Origin: Scybalocola_A sp900557175
Lineage (GTDB): Bacteria; Bacillota; Clostridia; Lachnospirales; Lachnospiraceae
Reading direction: 5' to 3'
Length of the DNA stretch: 16,065 bases
Assembly: GCA_937890745.1 (NCBI GenBank)
Contig: CALADH010000057.1
Span: 1 to 16,065, forward strand
In this document: piece by piece, positions 1-6,153 of the stretch
Layout of the letters: every line of letters starts with the position of its first letter
Numbering within the stretch: the first letter of the stretch is position 1
Made by a program: the position numbers and the translations under genes
Notes under the pieces: model-generated
What the model saw: the letters and a program-made list of their open reading frames with translations, nothing else
What the model was told of the DNA's origin: nothing
The model's database searches: none

Positions 1-312
1 GTAGTAAACGCTCGGATCTTCCGGCGACGGAAATACAATAATATCATAGCGCTGCGGATCGCCGAAACGGTAGCTCAGTTTTTCTACAAGAACGTTATCG
101 CCGTCCTCCAGATTTGATGCCATTGAGCTTCCCATTACGCCGGTGCGCTGGACAATAAAATCAACAATAAATGTCGAAATGAGGAAGACGATACCGAGAT
201 AAAGAATCCAGCTTAATATTTCCCTCGGCAGACTTTTTTTCTTTTCTTCCTCCTGCCCGGCATTGTTTTCGGGCGTCTTATTTTCTGCCTTTTCTTTTTC
301 TTTTTTCAACAT
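1..312 (-). CDS. lepB: Signal peptidase I, N-terminal part (3' end outside window)
   Basis: Type I signal peptidase, the membrane-anchored protease that cleaves signal peptides from exported proteins on the outer face of the cytoplasmic membrane. Only the first 104 codons are in the window. Visible are a charged Lys/Glu-rich cytoplasmic N-terminus (residues 1-30), one hydrophobic anchor (about 33-52), and the family signature VMGSSM at 59-64, where Ser63 followed by Met is the expected catalytic serine. The next conserved block (YDIIVF, 89-94) is also present; the catalytic lysine would lie beyond the window edge. The start is the ATG at 312-310, 21 bases after the rbgA stop. The upstream signal is weak (GATGGTG), and a five-codon frame starting at 323 overlaps it. 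It is probably the last visible gene of the rplS-rbgA-lepB group and fits the secretion theme of ffh/ftsY nearby. Confidence 0.93.
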   Translation of the reverse strand, partial: MLKKEKEKAENKTPENNAGQEEEKKKSLPREILSWILYLGIVFLISTFIVDFIVQRTGVMGSSMASNLEDGDNVLVEKLSYRFGDPQRYDIIVFPSPEDPSVYY

Positions 313-333
313 ATTTTCACCATCTTATATGCC

Positions 334-1182
334 TTAAACCGGCGGAAATTCCAAAGTAATTTTTCCGATGCGGGCGCTTCTGAAATCATCGAGTAAAAGT
401 CTTGCAGCCTTGTCAAAATCAAGCTCATTGCCTTTGAGGCGGCAGTTTCTGTTTTCAGCAATTTTATAAATCATATCTACCGGCGTCTGTGTCTCATCAA
501 TATCATAGCGGGCAAAAAGAAGCCCCGGATAATGTGCTGTAATAATTTTAATCAGTTCAACTGCCAGCTCATTAAGCTCTAAAATATCGTCTTTAATGGC
601 GCCGGTCATGGCAAGACGGAGGCCGACCTGCTGGTCTTCAAACTTCGGCCATAAAATGCCCGGCGTATCTAAAAGCTCCAGTGTTTTGCTTAATCTTATC
701 CATTGCTTGCCTTTTGTGACACCAGGTTTATTGCCTGTCTTGGCGCAGGCACGGCCGGCATAGCTGTTAATAAAAGTTGATTTTCCGACATTTGGTATGC
801 CGACAACCATCGCGCGCACAGGTCTGTTTAAAATACCTCTGCGACGGTCTCTTTCGATTTTTTCCTTACATGCCTCGGCCACAATGCCTGTGACGGCTTT
901 CACGCCGTTTTTAGCTCTTGAATCAAGCTTTAAGACATAAAAACCTTTTGCCTTAAACCAGTTTTCCCATGCTTTTGTATGCTCCGGGCTTGCAAGGTCT
1001 GCTTTATTTAAAAGGATAAGACGGGACTTCCCATTGGCAAGTGCGTCGATGTCAGGATTTTTGCTGCTCAAAGGAAGTCTTGCATCAACAAGCTCGATAA
1101 TAAGATCGATAAGCTTGATGTCCTCCTGCATCTGGCGTTTTGCCTTTGTCATATGCCCCGGATACCATTGAATATTCGCCAT
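334..1182 (-). CDS. rbgA: Ribosome biogenesis GTPase RbgA (YlqF)
   Basis: Circularly permuted GTPase that binds the immature 50S subunit and helps its late assembly in Gram-positive bacteria. The 282-residue protein shows the permuted motif order: G4 NKAD at 59-62 comes first, then G1 GIPNVGKS at 128-135, GVTKG (G2) at 154-158 and G3 DTPG at 172-175. The N-terminal WYPGHM block (residues 6-11) is typical of the family. The frame is open further upstream to a TTG at 1215, but that codon lies inside a terminator-like hairpin and would add 11 unconserved residues. I therefore prefer the ATG at 1182-1180, where MANIQWYPGHM matches the usual family start. The ribosome binding site is weak (AAGAAAG). 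It follows rplS after a 66-base spacer and precedes lepB by 21 bases; pairing with L19 fits a 50S assembly role. Confidence 0.96.
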   Translation of the reverse strand: MANIQWYPGHMTKAKRQMQEDIKLIDLIIELVDARLPLSSKNPDIDALANGKSRLILLNKADLASPEHTKAWENWFKAKGFYVLKLDSRAKNGVKAVTGIVAEACKEKIERDRRRGILNRPVRAMVVGIPNVGKSTFINSYAGRACAKTGNKPGVTKGKQWIRLSKTLELLDTPGILWPKFEDQQVGLRLAMTGAIKDDILELNELAVELIKIITAHYPGLLFARYDIDETQTPVDMIYKIAENRNCRLKGNELDFDKAARLLLDDFRSARIGKITLEFPPV

Positions 1183-1200
1183 AAATGTACCAACTTTCTT

Positions 1201-1234
1201 AAAAAACAAGGACAACTATTTTGTGTAGTTGTCC
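1201..1234 (-). terminator. Intrinsic terminator or attenuator between rplS and rbgA
   Basis: Reading the minus strand, a perfect 9-bp stem (GGACAACTA / TAGTTGTCC) with a 7-base loop is followed by TTGTTTTTT. It lies 14 bases past the rplS stop, so it should end most rplS transcripts while allowing some read-through to rbgA and lepB. The stem is symmetric, but the plus-strand side has a poorer T-run. Confidence 0.75.
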
Positions 1235-1248
1235 CTCGTTTTGTCTTA

Positions 1249-1596
1249 TTATTTGACTAATTCTTTAACCTTTGCACGTTTACCTACTCTGTCTCTTAAG
1301 TAGAATAATTTTGCACGTCTTACTTTACCTTTTCTTACAACTTCAATCTTTTCTACGATTGGAGAATGTAAAGGCCATGTCTTCTCAACGCCAACGCCGT
1401 TGGAATTTTTTCTTACTGTGAAAGTCTCACGGTTTCCGCCGTTCTGTCTTTTAAGAACTGTACCTTCAAAAACCTGTGTTCTTTCTCTGTTACCCTCTTT
1501 TACCTTTGCGTATACTTTAACTGTATCACCTACAGAAAATTCAGGTACGTCTGCCTTTAACTGAGCAGCTTCAATATTTTTAATAATGTCGTTCAT
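1249..1596 (-). CDS. rplS: 50S ribosomal protein L19
   Basis: Ribosomal protein bL19, a 50S component at the interface with the 30S subunit. The 115-residue length is normal. The C-terminal family signature RRAKLFYLRDRVGKRAKVKE covers about residues 93-112, and the middle has the basic beta-rich region with VFEGTVLKR at 42-50. The ATG at 1596-1594 has a very strong ribosome binding site, AAGGAGGTT, about eight bases upstream. The gene has its own promoter at 1681-1709 and a terminator-like hairpin just downstream, so it is likely expressed at higher levels than rbgA and lepB beyond it. The order trmD then rplS is that of Bacillus subtilis and most Bacillota. Confidence 0.99.
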   Translation of the reverse strand: MNDIIKNIEAAQLKADVPEFSVGDTVKVYAKVKEGNRERTQVFEGTVLKRQNGGNRETFTVRKNSNGVGVEKTWPLHSPIVEKIEVVRKGKVRRAKLFYLRDRVGKRAKVKELVK

Positions 1597-1680
1597 CGTG
1601 TGTGAACCTCCTTCATAATCTCAGACATTCGTAATACTCTTGTCGTATCAGAGGACTGCCCTATTTACTCATGCCATAAT
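1597..1680 (-). promoter_or_regulatory. rplS leader, possible L19 autoregulatory element
   Basis: An untranslated leader of roughly 75-80 bases is expected between the rplS promoter and start codon. An L19 leader RNA is known in low-GC Gram-positive bacteria. By eye I see only short complementary segments here, such as CTCT and AGAG flanking GATACGACA, so assignment to that element is a suggestion from context, not from a recognised consensus. Confidence 0.3.
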
Positions 1681-1709
1681 ACTATATCATAATTTGGGGG
1701 CTGATGCAA
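1681..1709 (-). promoter_or_regulatory. Sigma-A-type promoter for rplS
   Basis: On the minus strand, TTGCAT (1709-1704) and TATAGT (1686-1681) are separated by 17 bases. The site begins 29 bases after the trmD stop, and no good terminator lies between, so rplS probably receives both its own and read-through transcription. Confidence 0.65.
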
Positions 1710-1738
1710 GCAAATTTTAACAAAAATAACGCTTGTTT

Positions 1739-2488
1739 TTAATTTTCGCCATTTTCCTCACTCTGCCTTAATTTTTCAAGAAAAATCCTGTCTTTCTTAT
1801 CAAATTCCGCGTTTAGAAGAAGCTCAGGACGCCGCCGGTATGTTCTTTCCAAAGACTTTTCCCTGCGCCACCGGGCAATGTTGGCGTGATGGCCGCTCAT
1901 AAGGACATCCGGCACTTTTTTGCCGTGAAATTCTACCGGGCGGGTGTACTGCGGATATTCTAAAAGACCATCCTGAAAAGACTCATACTGAGCCGATTCA
2001 TCATTGTTTAAAACATCCGGTACGAGACGGGCGATGGAATCAATCATCACCATGGCCGGAAGCTCGCCGCCTGTGAGGACATAATCGCCGATGGACAGAT
2101 TGTCTGTCACAATTTCTTCGAGGACACGTTCATCAATGCCCTCGTAATGACCGCAGAGAAAAATCAAATCGTCTTCTTTTGATAATTCTTCTGCGATTGC
2201 CTGGGAAAAAACTCTGCCCTGAGGTGTCATATAAATGACTCTCGGCTTTTTGGCCATATTTTTTGTAATGTGGGCATAACAGTCGTACACCGGCTGTGGC
2301 TGCATGACCATGCCCGCGCCGCCGCCGTATGGATAATCGTCAACATGGCGGTGTTTATCTTCTGTAAAATCCCGGATATTGACGGCATTTAAAGTGATGA
2401 CGCCATTTTTAATGGCACGGCCGGTAATGCTTGTATTAAGCCCCTGTTCAATCATCTCAGGGAATAATGTCATTACATGAAAATTCAT
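1739..2488 (-). CDS. trmD: tRNA (guanine-N1)-methyltransferase TrmD
   Basis: SPOUT-class methyltransferase that makes m1G at position 37 of tRNAs reading CNN/GNN-type codons, using S-adenosylmethionine, to prevent frameshifting. The 249-residue protein carries the knotted SAM-binding site motifs YGGGAGM at 54-60, CGHYEGIDER at 112-121 and IGDYVLTGGE at 133-142. The catalytic aspartate of the DGLL motif is at 173, and SGHHANIARWRR (198-209) is the C-terminal tRNA-binding region. The ATG at 2488-2486 is preceded by GGAGTGAGG and lies 14 bases after the rimM stop, consistent with co-translation. The start of the protein (MNFHVMTLFPEM) matches the family. The last gene of the ylxM-to-trmD operon. 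Confidence 0.99.
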   Translation of the reverse strand: MNFHVMTLFPEMIEQGLNTSITGRAIKNGVITLNAVNIRDFTEDKHRHVDDYPYGGGAGMVMQPQPVYDCYAHITKNMAKKPRVIYMTPQGRVFSQAIAEELSKEDDLIFLCGHYEGIDERVLEEIVTDNLSIGDYVLTGGELPAMVMIDSIARLVPDVLNNDESAQYESFQDGLLEYPQYTRPVEFHGKKVPDVLMSGHHANIARWRREKSLERTYRRRPELLLNAEFDKKDRIFLEKLRQSEENGEN

Positions 2489-2502
2489 AACCTCACTCCG
2501 CT

Positions 2503-3015
2503 CTATAAGTCTAAAAGTCCCGGCATAATGTGAACAAGTGCCTCATGTTTTTCAAGATTGATGTCAAGAATACATTCTTTGATAGCCGGGAAAAGATATT
2601 CTTTGCCGTCGTCGCCTGTAATAACGTAAACATCATTGGCACCGGTCTGTAAAACGTCCTTGATTGTACCGAAGTGTACGCCCTCGTCGGTCACAACATC
2701 AAGCCCGATTAAATCAACGATAAAATTCTCATTTTTCTTAAGCTTTACAGCGTTTTCCCGCGTTACAAGAAGGTCTTTCTTTTTGTATTGTTCAATATCA
2801 TTTATATGATCATAGCCTTTAAACTTTAAGATGACATACTGCTTAAAGAATTTAACGCTCTCTATTTCCATATCAATTTTTTCACGGCCTGTATCAAGAA
2901 TACACTTTTTTAATTTTTTGAAGCGGGCGGCATCGTCCGTTGTCGGAAATACCTTAACCTCTCCGCGGATACCGTGCGTTGCCGTGATAACGCCGACTCT
3001 GAGTAAATTTTCCAT
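2503..3015 (-). CDS. rimM: 16S rRNA processing/maturation factor RimM
   Basis: RimM assists maturation of the 30S head domain, binding near ribosomal protein S19 and acting on 16S rRNA helices 31/33b. With the ATG at 3015-3013 the protein is 170 residues, the normal length. The N-terminal domain begins RVGVITATHGIRGEVKV (6-22), and the C-terminal PRC-barrel includes GANDVYVI (125-132) and LFPAIKECI (141-149). A longer open frame back to 3090 is rejected: the first 25 codons run through a hairpin region and lack conservation, whereas ACGAGGAG sits properly before the 3015 start. It lies between khpA and trmD as in other Bacillota. The ylqD gene found here in Bacillus subtilis is absent, and the 101-base spacer to khpA instead holds a GC-rich multi-arm hairpin. 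Confidence 0.97.
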   Translation of the reverse strand: MENLLRVGVITATHGIRGEVKVFPTTDDAARFKKLKKCILDTGREKIDMEIESVKFFKQYVILKFKGYDHINDIEQYKKKDLLVTRENAVKLKKNENFIVDLIGLDVVTDEGVHFGTIKDVLQTGANDVYVITGDDGKEYLFPAIKECILDINLEKHEALVHIMPGLLDL

Positions 3016-3068
3016 AAAAATTCTCCTCGTAATATAACAAAAGTGTGCGGATTCATTTCCAGTGTGAC

Positions 3069-3118
3069 AAAAAAGAGTGCGCAGCCGCACACTCTTTTGC
3101 GCGCGAGCGCACTCTTTT
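3069..3118 (-). terminator. GC-rich hairpin with two competing left arms, khpA-rimM spacer
   Basis: On the minus strand one right arm, GCGCACTCTTTT (3082-3071) running into a six-T tract (3074-3069), can pair with either of two upstream arms. One is AAAAGAGTGCGC (3118-3107), a perfect 12-bp stem that overlaps the khpA stop codon. The other is AAAAGAGTG (3098-3090), a nearer stem of 9 bp or slightly more. Either gives an intrinsic-terminator shape inside the operon, so it may reduce expression of rimM and trmD relative to ffh, rpsP and khpA. Confidence 0.65.
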
Positions 3119-3347
3119 ACTGCATAATTTCTACAATCACTTTTTTGTCGTCCTTTGATGCGGCAGACTTGACAACTGTACGGATCGCCTTGGCAATTCT
3201 GCCCTGCTTTCCGATAATCTTGCCCATGTCTTCCTGTGCAACCTTAAGTTCCACGATTACCGCATGTTCTTCAACCGTTTCTTTAACAATGACTTCGTCC
3301 GGACAATCAACAAGTGCTTTTGCAATAACTTCAACTAATTCTTTCAT
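3117..3347 (-). CDS. khpA: KH-domain RNA-binding protein KhpA (YlqC)
   Basis: Small single-domain KH protein of the KhpA/YlqC family; relatives in Gram-positive bacteria bind RNA with a partner, KhpB (Jag), and influence cell division and elongation. The 76 residues are almost entirely one KH fold. The GxxG loop is GKQG at 46-49, preceded by the amphipathic stretch ending in MGKII and followed by RIAKAIRTVV. The ATG at 3347-3345 is preceded by AGGTGATGAG. It sits 48 bases after rpsP and before rimM, the standard position. The last codon and stop form part of the left arm of the downstream hairpin, so translation termination and folding of that structure may influence one another (inference). 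Confidence 0.95.
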   Translation of the reverse strand: MKELVEVIAKALVDCPDEVIVKETVEEHAVIVELKVAQEDMGKIIGKQGRIAKAIRTVVKSAASKDDKKVIVEIMQ

Positions 3348-3382
3348 CTCATCACCTGATTACTTTCGCGCAACCAGCGGAC

Positions 3383-3403
3383 CAAAGTAAGTTAATTACT
3401 TTG
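3383..3403 (-). repeat. Short hairpin spanning the rpsP stop codon
   Basis: CAAAGTAA and TTACTTTG form a perfect 8-bp stem with a 5-base loop, and one arm contains the rpsP stop codon. On the minus strand no T-run follows (GTCCGC), so it is not an intrinsic terminator; it could mark an RNA processing point or be incidental. Confidence 0.4.
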
Positions 3404-3641
3404 AAACACCTGCAGCTTTGAATAATTTAGCAACTGTTTCTGTAGGCTGAGCACCGTTAGATAACCACTTCTGTGCAAGTTCCTCGTTTACCTTTACTGT
3501 GCTTGGCTCTGTAGATGGATCATAAGTACCGATTTCCTCGATGAACTTACCATCTCTTGGGGATCTTGAATCAGCAACGATAATTCTATAGAAAGGTGCT
3601 TTTTTCTTTCCTAATCTTTTTAATCTGATTTTTACTGCCAT
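3396..3641 (-). CDS. rpsP: 30S ribosomal protein S16
   Basis: Ribosomal protein bS16, needed for 30S assembly. From the ATG at 3641-3639 it is 81 residues, beginning MAVKIRLKRLGKKKAPFYRI, the classic start of the family, and continuing with VADSRSPRDGKFIEEIGTYDP (23-43). An in-frame upstream ATG at 3668 would add nine unrelated residues and would read through the strong ribosome binding site (AGGAGGTGA) that serves the 3641 start, so the shorter form is chosen. It follows ffh by 68 bases and precedes khpA. Abundant ribosomal protein expression from inside this operon fits the very good ribosome binding site. Confidence 0.98.
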   Translation of the reverse strand: MAVKIRLKRLGKKKAPFYRIIVADSRSPRDGKFIEEIGTYDPSTEPSTVKVNEELAQKWLSNGAQPTETVAKLFKAAGVSK

Positions 3642-3709
3642 TGGTTTCACCTCCTGGGTATTTTTCATAATCTATAGTCAAAACGGATACATGCCGTCTC
3701 GCTAACTTA

Positions 3710-5053
3710 TCAGAATGGAAGCTTGAATCTTCCGCGTCTTGCAGCTTTTCCTGAAAATTGTCCTGAAAACTGCTTCATCATCTTTCGCATCTGCTCAAAC
3801 TGTTTAACGAGTTTGTTGACTTCTGCCATGTCTACACCGGCGCCTTTGGCAATCCGCGCCTTTCTCGAAGGATTCATCAAATCAGGATTTGACCGCTCCT
3901 CCGGTGTCATGGAAAGAATAATTGCTTCGATGCGTTTTGTCTGACTTTCATCAATCTCTGCATTACCGAGTGCCTTTTGGTTTACGCCCGGAATCATATT
4001 TAAAATATCTGTCAGACTGCCCATCTTCTTAATCTGAGCCATCGACTTTAAAAAGTCGTCATAGCCGAATTCGGCTTTTTTAATCTTGCGGCTTAAATTG
4101 GCTGCTTCTTCTTTATCGATATTTGCTTCCGCTTTCTCGATGAGTGAAAGGACATCACCCATACCGAGGATTCTTGAAGCCATTCTGTCAGGATAAAACT
4201 GCTCTAAATCTGAAAGCTTTTCACCCATACCGACATAAAGAATCGGCTTTCCGGTCACAGCTCTGATTGAAAGTGCCGCGCCGCCTCGTGTATCGCCGTC
4301 AAGCTTTGTAAGAATTACGCCGTCAATACCGACAGTGTCATTAAATGTCTTTGCAACATTGACTGCATCCTGTCCTGTCATGGCATCCACAACAAGAATT
4401 GTCTCAGACACATCAACATTGGCTTTAATAGACTTTAATTCCTCCATCATGTCTTCATCAACATGAAGACGTCCGGCTGTATCGAGAATCACAACGTTAA
4501 AACCGTTTTGCTTTGCATGCTCAACAGAAGCTTTTGCAATATCTACCGGATTGTTTTTCTCGCCCATGGAAAATACAGGAACGCCCTGCTTTTCACCGTT
4601 AATCTGAAGCTGCTTAATTGCTGCCGGACGGTAAACGTCACATGCTGCAAGTAAAGGCTTTCTGCCTTTTTGCTTCAGCTTTCCGGCAATCTTTGCCGTT
4701 GTTGTCGTCTTACCTGCACCCTGAAGACCTGCCATAAGAATGACTGTCACTTCGTTGGACGGCTTTAACGTAATTTCTTTCGTTTCACTGCCCATTAAGG
4801 AGACCATCTCCTCGTTGACAATCTTTATGACCATCTGTCCCGGTGTCAGGCTTGTCATGACATCCTGTCCGATCGCACGGTCAGAAACCGTACTGATAAA
4901 CTGCTTTACAACCCTGAAGTTGACATCCGCTTCTAAAAGCGCCATCTTTACTTCTTTCAGAGCAGCTTTTACGTCAGCTTCTGTCAGTCGCCCCTTACTT
5001 CTTAAATTTTTAAATACGTTTTGGAGTTTTTCCGATAAACTTTCAAATGCCAA
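3710..5053 (-). CDS. ffh: Signal recognition particle protein Ffh (SRP54)
   Basis: GTPase subunit of the signal recognition particle. It binds signal sequences of nascent membrane proteins together with 4.5S/6S RNA and docks with FtsY. The 447 residues show the N domain (1-95), then the G domain with P-loop GLQGAGKTT at 109-117, DTAGR at 191-195 and TKLDGD at 249-254, and finally a methionine-containing M domain (about 300-430) with the RNA-binding SRKARIAKGAG at 396-406. The start is a TTG at 5053-5051, with AGGAGG nine bases upstream; no ATG occurs near the start, so the TTG is well supported. It is preceded by ylxM (26-base gap) and followed by rpsP. Its receptor gene ftsY lies about 2.3 kb upstream, in the preceding transcription unit. 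Confidence 0.99.
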   Translation of the reverse strand: MAFESLSEKLQNVFKNLRSKGRLTEADVKAALKEVKMALLEADVNFRVVKQFISTVSDRAIGQDVMTSLTPGQMVIKIVNEEMVSLMGSETKEITLKPSNEVTVILMAGLQGAGKTTTTAKIAGKLKQKGRKPLLAACDVYRPAAIKQLQINGEKQGVPVFSMGEKNNPVDIAKASVEHAKQNGFNVVILDTAGRLHVDEDMMEELKSIKANVDVSETILVVDAMTGQDAVNVAKTFNDTVGIDGVILTKLDGDTRGGAALSIRAVTGKPILYVGMGEKLSDLEQFYPDRMASRILGMGDVLSLIEKAEANIDKEEAANLSRKIKKAEFGYDDFLKSMAQIKKMGSLTDILNMIPGVNQKALGNAEIDESQTKRIEAIILSMTPEERSNPDLMNPSRKARIAKGAGVDMAEVNKLVKQFEQMRKMMKQFSGQFSGKAARRGRFKLPF

Positions 5054-5079
5054 CCTTTACTGCCTCCTTCGGGTTATTA

Positions 5080-5439
5080 TTATAATTCATCCATCAGCGC
5101 ATCGCAGAGCTTCTCAATCGTCTCGACATGTTCAATGCATGCTGCGTGATCTTCGGGATGAAGAAGTATGTCGCCTGCCATGCGGTGAATCTCTCCGACG
5201 CTCTCTTTCGCTTTTACAAATCTGTCTATAAGATGAAGCTTTTCCTCATAGCTGCCAAGCTTTTTGTTGCACCGCTTGATGATATCATAGACGGCCTGCC
5301 GGCTGATATCCTGTTCTGCCGCAATCTCTCCGAGAGATAAATCGTTAAGAACAAAATCTTCATAGATTGACTTTTGATAAGGCGTTAAGAGCTCTCCGTA
5401 GAAATCAAAGAGCAATGACTGCTCCAATATCTTTTCCAA
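5080..5439 (-). CDS. ylxM: YlxM-family putative DNA-binding protein of the SRP operon
   Basis: Small HTH protein of the YlxM/p13 family, almost always encoded before ffh and thought to be linked to the signal recognition particle. Its molecular role is not firmly established. The 119-residue form contains LLFDFYGELLT (9-19) and a sigma-70 region-4-like helix-turn-helix, SLGEIAAEQDISRQAVYDIIKR at 35-56, followed by a charged helical C-terminus. Start choice: the frame is open to a GTG at 5451, but the GTG codons there are part of the AGGTGG ribosome binding site. The TTG at 5439-5437 lies eight bases past it and gives MEKILEQSLLFDFY, which matches relatives. The binding site is inside a palindrome (5447-5480). 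The gene ends 26 bases before ffh. Confidence 0.9.
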   Translation of the reverse strand: MEKILEQSLLFDFYGELLTPYQKSIYEDFVLNDLSLGEIAAEQDISRQAVYDIIKRCNKKLGSYEEKLHLIDRFVKAKESVGEIHRMAGDILLHPEDHAACIEHVETIEKLCDALMDEL

Positions 5440-5446
5440 AAGAAAC

Positions 5447-5480
5447 ACCACCTGTCAAACATTTTTACTTTACAGGTGGT
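5447..5480 (-). promoter_or_regulatory. Palindrome covering the ylxM ribosome binding site
   Basis: ACCACCTGT and ACAGGTGGT form a perfect 9-bp inverted repeat around a 16-base A/T-rich spacer. The downstream arm on the minus strand is the ylxM ribosome binding site; the upstream arm starts directly after the -10 box. It could act as an RNA hairpin that hides the ribosome binding site, or as a DNA operator at the transcription start. Confidence 0.55.
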
Positions 5481-5510
5481 AGTATATCTTATATGACTGC
5501 TCCTTGTCAA
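5481..5510 (-). promoter_or_regulatory. Sigma-A-type promoter for the ylxM-ffh operon
   Basis: On the minus strand a consensus TTGACA (5510-5505) and TATACT (5486-5481) are separated by 18 bases. It lies just after the GNAT gene stop and drives ylxM, ffh, rpsP, khpA, rimM and trmD. There is no clear terminator between the GNAT gene and this promoter. Confidence 0.85.
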
Positions 5511-5528
5511 CAGTTTTTTTAAATTTTT

Positions 5529-6131
5529 TTACTTTTTCTGCATCCAGTACGGCTTTGGCGGTGTCTGGCCTTTTTCAAGCGGTACAATGACATCATGGCG
5601 ATGCGGTCCGTAAATTGCCCTGTGTTCTGCCATGACTGTCTGAATATCGCACGGAACATCTCTGTAAGCCAGCGCCGCAAAACGCAGGCCGCATGTTGCC
5701 ATTTCATAAATTTTAATATAATGATTGCGTTTGTAAAAATTGATCCGGCGTTCCCTCAGATGGTTTTCAGATTCAGAAGCTCCATCCGCAGGCATTTCTG
5801 CCTCACACAGGAGGCAGGCTTTGTGATCGACGGTCAGTAAATTTCCGCCGATATCTTCAAGAATCTGTTGTCCGATTGTCTGCCCGCGCCTGTCGGCTCT
5901 GACGCCGAGATAGTCCAGTAAATATGTATGACAATCCGGAGCTGTCCAAAGGGTGGCATAACCGATATATTCCTCATCACGGCTCTGATAAATGTGAATT
6001 TCGTATTTTCCTTGTGCATACAGTTGTTTAATATCTTCCAATGGCTTAATTTCATTCGCCGGAAAATCTTTCATAAGAAAATCCGTATACCACCATGTAA
6101 GTTCATGTTCTTTAAGCAACCTGCCTCTCAT
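5529..6131 (-). CDS. GNAT-family N-acetyltransferase
   Basis: Predicted acetyl-CoA-dependent acetyltransferase of unknown substrate. The 200-residue protein has the GNAT core. A beta strand with EYIGYATLW sits near residues 54-62, the acetyl-CoA pyrophosphate-binding motif LGVRADRRGQTIG sits near 75-87 (R-R-G-Q-x-I-G), and the later FYKRNHY block corresponds to the usual motif B. The C-terminal 50 residues are proline- and histidine-containing and not typical of any subgroup I know. The start is the ATG at 6131-6129, preceded by GGGGGAGGT; an upstream TTG at 6146 would lie inside that site and is rejected. It follows ilvA by 22 bases and is probably co-transcribed with it. Nothing in the context fixes the acceptor. 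Confidence 0.85.
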   Translation of the reverse strand: MRGRLLKEHELTWWYTDFLMKDFPANEIKPLEDIKQLYAQGKYEIHIYQSRDEEYIGYATLWTAPDCHTYLLDYLGVRADRRGQTIGQQILEDIGGNLLTVDHKACLLCEAEMPADGASESENHLRERRINFYKRNHYIKIYEMATCGLRFAALAYRDVPCDIQTVMAEHRAIYGPHRHDVIVPLEKGQTPPKPYWMQKK

Positions 6132-6153
6132 TTGTACCTCCCCCAAACTTTCT

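Noticed and set aside
311..323. Five-codon reading frame overlapping the lepB start
   Set aside because: It is too short to support as a gene; it may only be chance overlap near a weak ribosome binding site.
1183..1215. Upstream TTG start for rbgA adding 11 residues
   Set aside because: The codon lies in a terminator-like hairpin, and the added residues precede the conserved family N-terminus.
3016..3090. Longer rimM start
   Set aside because: It would code through the khpA-rimM hairpin region; the ATG at 3015 has a proper ribosome binding site and the family N-terminus.
3043..3390. 115-codon plus-strand frame opposite khpA
   Set aside because: It is antisense to khpA and the hairpin, with Ser/Thr-rich translation typical of a shadow frame.
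4740..5231. 163-codon plus-strand open frame opposite ffh and ylxM
   Set aside because: It is antisense to two well-conserved genes, and its translation shows no recognisable domain.
6132..6146. TTG start of the GNAT gene five codons upstream
   Set aside because: It overlaps the GGGGGAGGT ribosome binding site of the ATG at 6131.
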